Assembly (NCBI GenBank): GCA_031285245.1
Contig: JAITWN010000182.1
Coordinates: 1 to 9,801, forward strand
DNA: 9,801 nucleotides
DNA from: Chromatiales bacterium
Lineage (GTDB): Bacteria; Pseudomonadota; Gammaproteobacteria; SZUA-140
Reading direction: 5' to 3'
Positions 1 through 7,201 of the stretch are shown piece by piece; position 1 is the stretch's first letter, and every line of letters begins with the position of its first letter. The translations under genes were made by a program, and so were the position numbers. The notes under the pieces are model-generated. The model did no database searches and was not told the origin of the DNA. It worked only from the letters and a program-made list of their open reading frames with translations.

Positions 1-2
1 AA

Positions 3-851
3 CCCGCCAGCTTCGTGCATGTGGATGACTTCCTGACTCCCGAAGAAATCGCGCGCGACCCGGCGCGCATCATGCTCAGACAGATGGGCATCGGTGCCCA
101 TCTGTGCGCGGTCATTGCCATGCCCACGGGTGAGCAGGCCATGTTCGTGTTCCAGAAATGGCTGAAAGATGGAGTCTATGATCGAGCGGAAATCGACCGA
201 CTGAACCAGCTGCGCCCGCATCTGGAGCGCGCCAGCCTGATATCCAGCCGCCTGAATGTGGAGCGGGCGCAGGCCACTGTGTCGGCGCTCGAACGCATGG
301 GCCTGCCGGCCGCCATCGTCAAGCACAAGGGCAGACTGCTGGCAGCAAACAGCGGCTTCGACGCGCTGCTGGATACTCTTTTCATCGCCCGCGCCTTCGG
401 CGGCGTTTCCCTGCGGGATGCCGGCGCCGAGGGCTTGCTGCAAGCTGCTTTCGAGGGCACAGGCCGGCGCGATCACGCGCCGCTGGTGGCGTCGATCCCG
501 GTCGCAGCGCGAGCGGATCAGCCGCCCCATGTCGTTCACCTCGTGCCGCTGCGGCGCTCGGCGCGGGATATTTTCACCGGCGGCGAGTTGCTGCTCATCG
601 TCAATCAGATCGACCGTCACGCCGGTCTGCCGTCCAATGCGCTGGTGGCGGCGCTGTTCGATCTGTCACCGGCTGAAACGCGCCTTGCGTTGCGGCTTGC
701 CGCGGGTGTGTCGCTCGCGCAGGCCGGTCGGGAGTGCGGCCTCAGCAATGCGTCGGCGCGCACCTATCTGGCGCGCATCTTCGGGAAAACCGGCACACAC
801 AGCCAGCATCAACTGGTCGCGCTGTTGCGCAGCGCCGGGCCGCTGGGCTGA
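3..851 (+). CDS. LuxR-family transcriptional regulator, 5' end outside window
   Basis: The C-terminal ~60 residues are a LuxR-type helix-turn-helix: residues about 213-272, counted from the GTG at 15, read LSPAETRLALRLAAG, then a scaffold helix, then LSNASARTYLARIFGKTGTHS, matching the usual LTxREREVLxLLAxG...SxxTVRTHLxxIFxKLGVxxR layout. Residues about 90-200 (ALERMGLPAAIVKHKGRLLAANSGFDALL and following) look like a degenerate PAS sensor domain, and the segment before that may be a second sensory region. No receiver domain is visible, so it is probably not a classic response regulator. The frame is open to the first bases (P-A-S-F precede the GTG at 15) with no ribosome binding site, so the true start almost certainly lies upstream; I count from the first whole codon. 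The signal and target genes are unknown. The lipoprotein gene 115 bp downstream, in the same direction, is a possible target, but that is inference. Confidence 0.8.
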   Translation, partial: PASFVHVDDFLTPEEIARDPARIMLRQMGIGAHLCAVIAMPTGEQAMFVFQKWLKDGVYDRAEIDRLNQLRPHLERASLISSRLNVERAQATVSALERMGLPAAIVKHKGRLLAANSGFDALLDTLFIARAFGGVSLRDAGAEGLLQAAFEGTGRRDHAPLVASIPVAARADQPPHVVHLVPLRRSARDIFTGGELLLIVNQIDRHAGLPSNALVAALFDLSPAETRLALRLAAGVSLAQAGRECGLSNASARTYLARIFGKTGTHSQHQLVALLRSAGPLG

Positions 852-887
852 AAGCGCGGCTCATCGACCCCACCGTCATCAAATGAG

Positions 888-918
888 AACTGTCCGGCAC
901 GCGCCGGATGGGTCAGTT
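888..918 (+). terminator. Hairpin after the LuxR-type gene, possible weak terminator
   Basis: AACTG (888-892) plus TCCGGC (893-898) pair with GCCGGA (903-908) and CAGTT (914-918), around a 4-nt loop ACGC, with a 5-nt bulge TGGGT on the 3' side. That gives 11 base pairs 37 nt after the stop codon. Only TTCCCG follows, without a T tract, so intrinsic termination would be weak. It may instead be part of the structured leader of the next gene, with which it shares bases 917-918. Confidence 0.4.
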
Positions 919-964
919 TCCCGTGTCTGATGGCATCACCCACAAAGAATCTCGACACGGGGAA
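917..964 (+). promoter_or_regulatory. Leader stem that sequesters the ribosome binding site of the lipoprotein gene
   Basis: TTTCCCGTGTC (917-927) is complementary to GACACGGGGAA (954-964). In RNA this is an 11-bp uninterrupted stem with one G-U pair, closing a 26-nt loop. The 3' arm contains the only purine-rich Shine-Dalgarno-like stretch (GGGGAA, 959-964), directly before the ATG at 967. The folded form would hide the ribosome binding site. The pairing is seen directly; translational control is inferred. No known riboswitch class is recognised. Confidence 0.45.
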
Positions 965-966
965 TC

Positions 967-2676
967 ATGAATCGCACACCATGGTCGTCGCGCGCCCGCG
1001 CGGTATTGCTGCTGGGCTTGAGTGGTCTGCTTGCCGCCTGCGGCGGCGGTGGCGATAACGGCGGCAGCAACGGCAACGGCGGCGGGAATAACAACGGTGG
1101 CGGGCCCAATCCCGCTCCCGTCAATCAGGCGCCGACGGTGCAGATCACCGCGCCGGCCAGCAACGCCTCGTTCGCCACGACAGCATCCATCAGCGTCACG
1201 GCCAATGCCAGCGACGCCGATGGCAGCGTGGCCTCCGTGCGGCTGTTCGTGGACGGCAGCGAGCACAGCACCGACACGATTGCTCCCTACACTTTTCAGG
1301 TATCCCCCGGATTGTCTGCTGGCAGTCATACGCTGGGGGTCGTTGCCACCGACAATCAGGGCGCAACGAATGAAGCCACGGTGACCGTGAATGTCACCGC
1401 GCCCGCGAATCAGGCACCCACGGTGGCGATCAGCGCGCCGGCCAACAATGCCTCGTTCACCACCACCGAAAACATCAGCGTCACGGCCAACGCCAGTGAC
1501 ACCGATGGCAGCGTGTCGTGGGTGGAACTCTTTCTGGACGACAACGCTGCCGCGTATGCAACCATCACCAGCGCCCCGAACAGCTTCACCATCGCTGCCG
1601 GGACGCTGGCCGCCGGATCGCACACGCTCAAGGCGATCGCCACCGACGACAAGGGAGCCAAGGGTGAGTCGCAAGTCACGGTGACGATCACCGCGCCGCC
1701 CGCGCTCTCCGCCACGGTGTATCTGGTAGGTGATGAAGTCGACCTCGGCACGAACAACCGTGTCGTCAAGTATTGGAAGAACGGGGTGCCCTTCGAGCTC
1801 TCCAATCGGAACTTTTCGGCTGAGGCGTCTTCCATGGTGGTGTCCGGCAGCGATGTGTACGTGGCTGGATGGGAACGCAACACGAACACCTACACCGTTG
1901 CCACGTACTGGAAGCCCGACGGTACAGCCGTCACGCTCGGTGGACCCAGCGCCCACTCGCAAGCCACGTCCATCGCGGTCGTGGGCGGTGATGTGTATGT
2001 GGCAGGTTGGGAGGCCGTTGGTACTGGCGGAAGGCGCGTGGCCAGGTACTGGAAAAATGACGCAGCGGGGGTGGTCAGTCTCACCGATGGTTCCCGCGCG
2101 GCTGAAGCGGCTGCCATCGCGGTGTCTGGCAGCGATGTGTATGTGGCCGGATATGAAGCGAGTGCACCGACCGCTGGATTCCCCGTTATCAAATACTGGA
2201 AAAACGGGGCGGGTGCGGCGGTGACTCTCACCACGGCGCAGACCTCCGCCAACGGAGTGGGCTCCATTGCCGTGTCAGGCAGTGATGTATATGTGGCTGG
2301 TTATGAGGCCAATGTCGCCAAGTACTGGAAGAACGGCGCGGCGGGGGCGATTGTCCTCGGCGATGCCGGTGCCATTTCCTTTGCCCACGACATCCTTGTG
2401 GTAGACGGTGCCGTGTATGTCGCGGGAGAGCAGCGACCCAATGCAAGCGGGGTGCATACCGCGAAAGTTTGGAGAGAGGGTGAAGTCACCAATCTGACCA
2501 CTGGTGAGTTCGACGCGAGCGCGACCTCCATTGCCGTCTTGGGCAGCGATGTCTACGTGCTGGGCGTTGAAAGGCTCGTTTCGAAATACTGGGTCAATGG
2601 CGTCGCGACGAGCGCGACAACCGCCAGCGCCGGTACATCACGGGTCGCGATCGTGGTAACAGGGCCGGGCAACTGA
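967..2676 (+). CDS. Surface lipoprotein with two Ig-like domains and a seven-repeat beta-propeller
   Basis: The product has 569 residues. Residues 1-24 form a lipoprotein signal peptide with lipobox LAAC and Cys25 as the lipidation site. Gly follows the Cys rather than Asp, consistent with outer-membrane sorting. Residues 26-46 are a Gly/Asn linker. Residues 53-146 and 148-243 are tandem Ig-like domains of the bacterial Big type (PTVxIxAP...SVTANASDxDGSV...GSHTLxxxATDxxGA). Residues 250-569 hold seven repeats of 42-50 residues centred on VYxxGxE, at 251, 297, 343, 391, 441, 483 and 529, each followed by a KYWKNG-like strand. The first repeat lacks the SIAVSG strand that precedes the others, and the C-terminus (RVAIVVTG, 559-566) supplies one, as in a closed propeller. 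The start is supported by the signal peptide and by GGGGA just upstream. Ligand and function are unknown: there are no catalytic motifs, and surface binding or adhesion is a guess. No exact family name is offered. Confidence 0.85.
   Translation: MNRTPWSSRARAVLLLGLSGLLAACGGGGDNGGSNGNGGGNNNGGGPNPAPVNQAPTVQITAPASNASFATTASISVTANASDADGSVASVRLFVDGSEHSTDTIAPYTFQVSPGLSAGSHTLGVVATDNQGATNEATVTVNVTAPANQAPTVAISAPANNASFTTTENISVTANASDTDGSVSWVELFLDDNAAAYATITSAPNSFTIAAGTLAAGSHTLKAIATDDKGAKGESQVTVTITAPPALSATVYLVGDEVDLGTNNRVVKYWKNGVPFELSNRNFSAEASSMVVSGSDVYVAGWERNTNTYTVATYWKPDGTAVTLGGPSAHSQATSIAVVGGDVYVAGWEAVGTGGRRVARYWKNDAAGVVSLTDGSRAAEAAAIAVSGSDVYVAGYEASAPTAGFPVIKYWKNGAGAAVTLTTAQTSANGVGSIAVSGSDVYVAGYEANVAKYWKNGAAGAIVLGDAGAISFAHDILVVDGAVYVAGEQRPNASGVHTAKVWREGEVTNLTTGEFDASATSIAVLGSDVYVLGVERLVSKYWVNGVATSATTASAGTSRVAIVVTGPGN
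1188..1515 (+). repeat. Direct duplication encoding the two Ig-like domains
   Basis: The 43-nt stretch at 1188-1230 recurs at 1473-1515 with 3 mismatches, all at third codon positions or conservative changes, with an offset of 285 bp (95 codons, one Ig domain). The rest of the two domains is clearly related but more diverged. This indicates internal tandem duplication of one domain. Confidence 0.75.
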
Positions 2677-2704
2677 TCGGCAGTCCGGCCTCCCACACGC
2701 CAGC

Positions 2705-2989
2705 ATGATCCGCAAATATTTTCTTGCTGCGCTGGTTGTGCTGATTCCCGTCACGGGTTTTGCCCAGTTACAGGAATTGGAGACTTCCACACCCGAATGG
2801 AAAACCCTGGGCGAAACCGCTTGGGGCAGCACCACCAAGGCCCGACTGCAAGCCATCGAAGGCGGCGGCACGACTTACCGGCTGTATCTGAAAGACGAAA
2901 CCACGTTGAAGAACAGCCGGAACCTGCCGGTGTTCCAGTATTTCAGCATCGTGTTAAGAGGCTTCACCGCTGCGACGCAGAGCGCCTAG
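2705..2989 (+). CDS. Small exported protein, probably truncated at the 3' end
   Basis: The product has 94 residues. Residues 1-20 are a Sec signal peptide (MIRK, hydrophobic core, then GFA before Gln21). The mature part (EWKTLGETAWGSTTKARLQ, then IEGGGTTYRLYLKDET) is a plausible folded start, but I do not recognise the family. Residues 84-94 (LRGFTAATQSA) are encoded entirely by sequence antisense to the last codons and stop of gmk: Leu84 is the TTA that is the gmk TAA on the other strand. So the native protein probably continued beyond Val83 and the present C-terminus is fortuitous. It lies 28 bp after the lipoprotein stop, in the same direction, and may be co-transcribed. No good Shine-Dalgarno sequence is visible. 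It could be a decayed gene or a real short secreted protein. Confidence 0.5.
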   Translation: MIRKYFLAALVVLIPVTGFAQLQELETSTPEWKTLGETAWGSTTKARLQAIEGGGTTYRLYLKDETTLKNSRNLPVFQYFSIVLRGFTAATQSA

Positions 2990-3625
2990 CAGTTCGGCGT
3001 GACGATGGATCTGCGCCGATGCGCGCAGGTGCTGCGAACGCACGATGGCCTGCATGTCTTTCAGCGCCTCGGCGAAATCGCTGTTGACGATGACGTAGTC
3101 GTATTCCGTGCAGTGCGAAATTTCACTTAGCGCATCGCGCATGCGGCGCTCGATCACCGCCGGCTGATCCTGCCCGCGGGCATACAGACGCTCGCGCAGC
3201 ACCTGCAAAGAAGGCGGCAGAATGAAAATCAGCACCGCATACGGCGCAAGCTTGCGAATCTGGCGCGCGCCCTGCCAGTCGATTTCGAGCACCACATCGC
3301 GCCCGGCATCGAGCTGAGCGAGCAGCGCTGCGCCAGACGTGCCGTAATGGTGATCGAAAACCTGGGCGTGTTCGAGGAATTCCCCCGCGGCCACCATGGC
3401 GAGAAAACGACCGCTATCGACGAAATGATAATCGCGGCCATCGACTTCACCACTTCGCGGCGCGCGCGTCGTATAAGACACCGATGCTGATATGCCAGGC
3501 TCAGCGACGAGCAGCGCTCGCACCAGGCTGGTCTTGCCCGCGCCCGACGGCGCTGACACGACAAAGAGCTTGCCTACGCCTGCGCTGTCTTGATGATTTT
3601 TTGCCGCGCTCATGCCCGCACTCAT
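2954..3625 (-). CDS. gmk: Guanylate kinase
   Basis: Catalyses ATP + GMP to ADP + GDP in the cytoplasm and is essential in most bacteria. The 223-residue product has the P-loop SAPSGAGKTS at 24-33, the GMP-binding segment YTTRAPRSGEVDGRDYHFV around 51-69, FLEHAQVF-HHYGTS at 83-97, EIDWQGARQIR at 114-124, the lid segment RGQDQ near 150 and EYDYVIVN at 174-181. The core aligns end to end with the ~207-residue E. coli enzyme; the extra length is a non-conserved N-terminal tail of about 16 residues. The ATG at 3625 overlaps the yicC stop as ATGA, suggesting translational coupling. A second ATG at 3613 is possible but has no better ribosome binding site. The gene usually downstream, rpoZ, is absent. 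Confidence 0.97.
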   Translation of the reverse strand: MSAGMSAAKNHQDSAGVGKLFVVSAPSGAGKTSLVRALLVAEPGISASVSYTTRAPRSGEVDGRDYHFVDSGRFLAMVAAGEFLEHAQVFDHHYGTSGAALLAQLDAGRDVVLEIDWQGARQIRKLAPYAVLIFILPPSLQVLRERLYARGQDQPAVIERRMRDALSEISHCTEYDYVIVNSDFAEALKDMQAIVRSQHLRASAQIHRHAELLGALRRSGEAS

Positions 3626-4488
3626 TCCACGTTCTGAATCTGCTCGCGCATCTGCTCGATGGCCACTTTGATCTCAACCGATGCCAGCGTAGTCGCGGTA
3701 TCTATTGATTTGGAGCCGAGCGTATTGGCTTCGCGATTGAGCTCCTGCATCAGAAAATCAAGACGCCGCCCAATGGCGCCACCACCTGCAAGCACGCGCT
3801 CGACTTCTTCGAGATGCACCAGCGTGCGATCGAGCTCTTCTTCGACATCGGTTTTCTGCACCAGAAAAACCAGCTCTTGCTCAAGGCGCGCGGCATCGAA
3901 ACGCGCTTCGAGCTCGGCAAGACGCGTCGTCAAACGTCGGCGCTGACCTTCAATGATCGCTGGCATCTCTGCGCGCACGATGGCGAGCTGGCGGCGAATG
4001 TCGGTACAACGCTGCAAAATGAGATCGCGGATCGCTGCGCCTTCACGCTGGCGCGTCTCATCGGTGTCGCTCAGAGTTTCTTCAAGCAGCGTGAGCGCTG
4101 CGCTATGCAGTTCACCAGGATCAACCTCGGCGCGCACCAGCACCTGCGGCCACTTCAGCACATCGAGCGCGCTCGATGGCGCCGGCGCGCGCATCATGTT
4201 TTCAACGCGCTGCTGCAATGCCAGGAGATTTGCGACCAGTGTTTCATCGAGCGCAAGTGCTGCCGACGAAGCAGGCCCGGGGTGAAATCTCAGCACGGCT
4301 TCAAGCTTGCCGCGACGCAGATTCGTATTGATGAGTTCGCGCGCACGCGCTTCGATGGCGCGCAGTTCCTCTGGCAGACGCAATGTCACATCGAGGTAGC
4401 GGTGATTGAGCGTGCGCAGCTCCCACACCAGAGTTCCCTGCGCAGCAGTGAATTCACGGCGCGCAAAGCCGGTCATGCTTCGAATCAA
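3622..4488 (-). CDS. yicC: YicC-family endoribonuclease
   Basis: The 288-residue product matches the E. coli protein in length (287) and ends. The N-terminal YicC domain starts with the family signature IRSMTGFARRE, followed by LNHRYLDVTLRLPEELR (28-43) and NLRRGKLEAVLRF (56-68). The C-terminal DUF1732 domain carries QKTDVEEELDRTLVHLEE near 211-228 and GRRLDFLMQELNREANTLGS at 240-259. Members have been reported as metal-dependent endoribonucleases acting on RNA, including small RNA turnover in E. coli. I chose the TTG at 4488 because the family starts with M-I-R-S-M-T and GGGGGAA lies just upstream on this strand; the ATG at 4476 is the alternative. It heads a yicC-gmk operon divergent from rph. 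Confidence 0.95.
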   Translation of the reverse strand: MIRSMTGFARREFTAAQGTLVWELRTLNHRYLDVTLRLPEELRAIEARARELINTNLRRGKLEAVLRFHPGPASSAALALDETLVANLLALQQRVENMMRAPAPSSALDVLKWPQVLVRAEVDPGELHSAALTLLEETLSDTDETRQREGAAIRDLILQRCTDIRRQLAIVRAEMPAIIEGQRRRLTTRLAELEARFDAARLEQELVFLVQKTDVEEELDRTLVHLEEVERVLAGGGAIGRRLDFLMQELNREANTLGSKSIDTATTLASVEIKVAIEQMREQIQNVE

Positions 4489-4593
4489 AGTTCCCCCGGG
4501 GTCAGTATGGTGGTTATCGATGGGTTATACTGGCCGGCCATTGTCCCACAGAACTCTGTCCCAACCCAGCTTTCAACTACCGAGAAGAACTTC
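4489..4593. promoter_or_regulatory. Divergent promoter region between yicC and rph
   Basis: The plus strand has TATACT at 4526-4531, a good -10 element for rph, but no convincing -35. On the minus strand the overlapping TATAAC (4529 down to 4524) could serve yicC. A perfect 10-bp palindrome TGGCCGGCCA (4531-4540) follows, and TGTCCCA occurs twice (4542-4548 and 4557-4563), around ACAGA-AC-TCTGT. GAGAAG (4582-4587), 6 nt before the rph ATG, is the rph ribosome binding site. Promoter assignments are by consensus only. Confidence 0.45.
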
Positions 4594-5322
4594 ATGCGTC
4601 CGAGCGGCCGTGCCCCAGGCGATTTGCGACCTATCACTATCACGCGTAACTACACCCGTCATGCCGAAGGCTCTGTGCTGGTCGAGTTTGGTGATACCCG
4701 GGTGCTCTGCACTGCCAGCATCGATCCGAAAGTACCCCCCTTTCTCAAAGGCAGCGGCCGCGGCTGGATCACTGCGGAATACGGCATGCTTCCGCGCTCC
4801 ACGGGCCAGCGCATGCCGCGCGAAGCCGCCAAAGGCAAACAAGGCGGACGCACACTTGAGATTCAGCGCTTGATCGGCCGCGCACTGCGCGCCGCTGCCA
4901 ATCTCGATGCACTCGGCGAACGCACCATCACTATCGATTGTGATGTCATTCAAGCTGACGGCGGCACGCGCACTGCGTCGATCACCGGTGGTTATGTCGC
5001 GCTCGTCGATGCGGCGAGACATTTGCAACGCCAGCGCGCAATCTCGAGTAATCCGCTACTCGGTTTTGTCGCCTCTGTTTCGGTCGGCATCTATCGCGGC
5101 ACGCCCGTGCTCGATCTCGATTACGCCGAAGATTCGCAGGCCGAAACCGACATGAACGTCGTCATGAATGATGCCGGCGCCTTCATCGAGCTCCAGGGCA
5201 CCGCCGAAGGCCACGCCTTTCGTCAGGACGAACTGAACGCCATGATCGAACTCGCGCGTAGCGGCATTCGTGATCTCATCACTTATCAGCAGCAAGCGCT
5301 GGCTGCGGATCCGGCGAAGTAA
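4594..5322 (+). CDS. rph: Ribonuclease PH
   Basis: Phosphorolytic 3'-5' exoribonuclease that trims tRNA precursors and other RNAs, a hexamer in the cytoplasm. The 242-residue product (E. coli 238) starts MRPSGRAPGDLRPITI, the standard N-terminus. It contains GWITAEYGMLPRST (57-70), GGRTLEIQRLIGR (84-96; phosphate-binding Arg86), QADGGTRTASITG (120-132) and DLDYAEDSQAETDMNVVM (174-191), with conserved acidic residues Asp180 and Asp186, probably metal ligands. The frame stays open a further 780 bp upstream, across antisense yicC, but the family start and the ribosome binding site at 4582 fix the ATG at 4594. The protein is intact, unlike the frameshifted rph of E. coli K-12. First gene of the rph-rdgB-hemW run. 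Confidence 0.97.
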   Translation: MRPSGRAPGDLRPITITRNYTRHAEGSVLVEFGDTRVLCTASIDPKVPPFLKGSGRGWITAEYGMLPRSTGQRMPREAAKGKQGGRTLEIQRLIGRALRAAANLDALGERTITIDCDVIQADGGTRTASITGGYVALVDAARHLQRQRAISSNPLLGFVASVSVGIYRGTPVLDLDYAEDSQAETDMNVVMNDAGAFIELQGTAEGHAFRQDELNAMIELARSGIRDLITYQQQALAADPAK

Positions 5323-5355
5323 CCCCAAATGAAGTAGTGACGAAATAAATCGGCA

Positions 5356-5976
5356 ATGACCACCAGCACCAACAAAACGCGCCGCATCGTACTCGCGAGC
5401 GGTAACGCCGGCAAGCTGCGCGAATTCTCCGCGCTTCTTGCCGGCTCGGGTTTTGAGTTCGTTCGCCAAAGTGATCTCCATGTTCCCGAAGCCGATGAAA
5501 CCGGTTTGACCTTTGTTGAAAACGCGATCATCAAAGCGCGCAACGCCGCCGAACACACTGGCCTGCCTGCGCTTGCCGATGATTCAGGTCTTGAAGTCGA
5601 TGCACTTGCTGGCGAGCCCGGCATCTATTCATCGCGTTATGCCGGACCGGGGGGCGATAACGGTGCCAACGTCATCAAGCTACTCGCCGCGCTCAAAGAT
5701 GTGCCGCATGCTGAGCGCACCGCGCGCTTTCGCTGCCTCATCGTTTATCTGCGTCACGCCGCTGACCCAACGCCGCTGATCTGTCAGGGAACATGGGAAG
5801 GTCACATCCTCGATGCGCCGCGTGGCAACGGTGGCTTTGGCTATGACCCAGTTTTTCTCGTGCCTAGCTATGAATGCAGCGCTGCCGAGCTACCCGCTAA
5901 AATCAAAAATCAATTGAGCCATCGCGGCCAGGCGATGACTGCGCTGCTTAGCGCCTTCAGCGCTGCGCGCTCATGA
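5356..5976 (+). CDS. rdgB: XTP/dITP pyrophosphatase (RdgB/HAM1 family)
   Basis: Hydrolyses dITP, ITP and XTP to the monophosphates and pyrophosphate, keeping deaminated purines out of nucleic acids. The 206-residue product has the nucleotide-binding SGNAGK at 15-20, EADETGLTFVENAIIKAR at 45-62, ADDSGLEVD at 74-82 (Asp76 corresponds to the catalytic Asp69 of E. coli RdgB), PGIYSSRYAG, GGFGYDP at 159-165 and SHRGQA at 188-193. It is full length, with a few extra N-terminal residues. It lies 33 bp after rph and overlaps hemW by ATGA. No clear Shine-Dalgarno sequence precedes the ATG, so translation may rely on coupling or an A-rich leader. Confidence 0.96.
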   Translation: MTTSTNKTRRIVLASGNAGKLREFSALLAGSGFEFVRQSDLHVPEADETGLTFVENAIIKARNAAEHTGLPALADDSGLEVDALAGEPGIYSSRYAGPGGDNGANVIKLLAALKDVPHAERTARFRCLIVYLRHAADPTPLICQGTWEGHILDAPRGNGGFGYDPVFLVPSYECSAAELPAKIKNQLSHRGQAMTALLSAFSAARS

Positions 5977-7172
5977 ACCACGTGGTGCGCAGCGTCGGGC
6001 GGGTACTGACTGCGCCACGCTTTGATGCTCCGCCGCCGCTGTCGCTGTATGTGCATGTGCCTTGGTGCACGCGCAAATGTCCTTACTGCGACTTCAACTC
6101 GCACGAATCGCGCGGCGCCATTCCCGAACAGGATTACCTCGCCGCGCTGATCGCTGACCTCGAGCAGGATCTGCCGAGCGTATGGGGACGAACGATTGAA
6201 AGTATTTTCATCGGCGGCGGCACACCGAGTCTGCTTTCTCCTACGATCATCGAGCGCTTGTTGTCCGCACTGCGCGCATTGCTGCCGCTGCGCCCCGATC
6301 TTGAAATCACGCTCGAAGCAAACCCCGGCACCGTCGATCGCGCGTGCCTTACAGAGCTGCGCGCCGCTGGCATCGGCCGACTCTCGATCGGCGTGCAAAG
6401 TCTGAGCGACACCTTGCTCACGCGCATTGGCCGCATCCACGATGCGCGCGCCGCCTATGATGCGGCCGAAGGCGCAGCGAGCGCAGGTTTTGCGAGTTGG
6501 AATATCGACATGATGTACGGCCTGCCTGGCCAGTCTGCTGGTGATGCGCTCGCGGATCTGCGCGCCGCAATCGCACTCGGCGCACCGCATCTCTCGCATT
6601 ACCAGCTCACCATCGAACCCAATACCGCGTTTTATCGTGAGCCACCGCGCCGCGCCGATGATGAAACGCTGTGGGAAATGCAGCTACGCTGCCAGGAAGC
6701 ACTCGCTGACGCTGGCTACGCGCACTATGAGATCTCGGCTTATGCCAAACCTCTTGCCGAGTGTCGGCACAATCTAAATTACTGGCGCTTCGGTGACTAC
6801 CTCGGCATTGGCGCTGGCGCTCACGCTAAGATCACCGTCGCTGCCGAAAACGCTATTCATCGCATCGCCAAAGTCCGCCATCCGCGCGACTATCTGGAGC
6901 GCGCCGGTAGCGCTGCGCGCATCGCCGAGCGGCGCACGCTCGATACTGCCGAACTTGGCCTTGAATTCATGATGAATGCTTTGCGCCTCAATGACGGTTT
7001 CGAGCGCCGCTTATTTCAGGAACGCACCGGCCTGCCACTCGCGGCTTTCGAAAAACAATTCGCGCGCGCCGAAGAACTCGGCCTGCTCGAACGCGATCAC
7101 ACGCACATCCGCCCGAGCGCCCACGGACAGCGCTATCTCGATGACTTGCTGTTGCTGTTCATGCCGGATTAA
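5973..7172 (+). CDS. hemW: Radical SAM family haem chaperone HemW
   Basis: The 399-residue product is a radical SAM protein with the [4Fe-4S] motif C32-TRK-C36-PY-C39-D-F41 (CxxxCxxCxF), GGGTPS at 81-86, EANPGT at 115-120, SIGVQSL at 138-144, TIEPNT at 213-218, HNLNYWRFGDYLGIGAGAH at 266-284, and a C-terminal HemN_C-type winged domain from about 320. This is the HemW branch, known to bind haem and deliver it to respiratory enzymes. It is not coproporphyrinogen dehydrogenase HemN, though such genes are often mislabelled hemN. The N-terminus is some 17 residues longer than in E. coli (MNHVVRSVGRVLTAPRF before PPLSLYVHVPWC). Its start overlaps the rdgB stop as ATGA, so the two are almost surely co-translated. 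Confidence 0.96.
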   Translation: MNHVVRSVGRVLTAPRFDAPPPLSLYVHVPWCTRKCPYCDFNSHESRGAIPEQDYLAALIADLEQDLPSVWGRTIESIFIGGGTPSLLSPTIIERLLSALRALLPLRPDLEITLEANPGTVDRACLTELRAAGIGRLSIGVQSLSDTLLTRIGRIHDARAAYDAAEGAASAGFASWNIDMMYGLPGQSAGDALADLRAAIALGAPHLSHYQLTIEPNTAFYREPPRRADDETLWEMQLRCQEALADAGYAHYEISAYAKPLAECRHNLNYWRFGDYLGIGAGAHAKITVAAENAIHRIAKVRHPRDYLERAGSAARIAERRTLDTAELGLEFMMNALRLNDGFERRLFQERTGLPLAAFEKQFARAEELGLLERDHTHIRPSAHGQRYLDDLLLLFMPD

Positions 7173-7201
7173 TTGATCTGATATCGATTGGCGTAGTGAT
7201 T

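Noticed and set aside
913..1962. 349-residue minus-strand open frame opposite the lipoprotein gene
   Set aside because: Its internal repeats mirror the Ig and propeller repeats of the sense gene; composition is Gly/Arg/His-rich with no recognisable domain. The sense gene has a lipobox and clear domains.
1714..2676. YVTN or WD40 propeller assignment for the lipoprotein repeats
   Set aside because: The repeats lack the YVTN and GH-WD signatures; only a general seven-repeat propeller-like description is justified.
3814..4593. Open frame continuous with rph, giving a 502-residue product with a 260-residue N-terminal extension
   Set aside because: It is the antisense of yicC. RNase PH homologues start at MRPSGR, and a good ribosome binding site lies before the ATG at 4594.
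5910..6599. 229-residue minus-strand open frame opposite hemW
   Set aside because: Shadow of a strongly conserved radical SAM gene in GC-rich DNA; no domain of its own.
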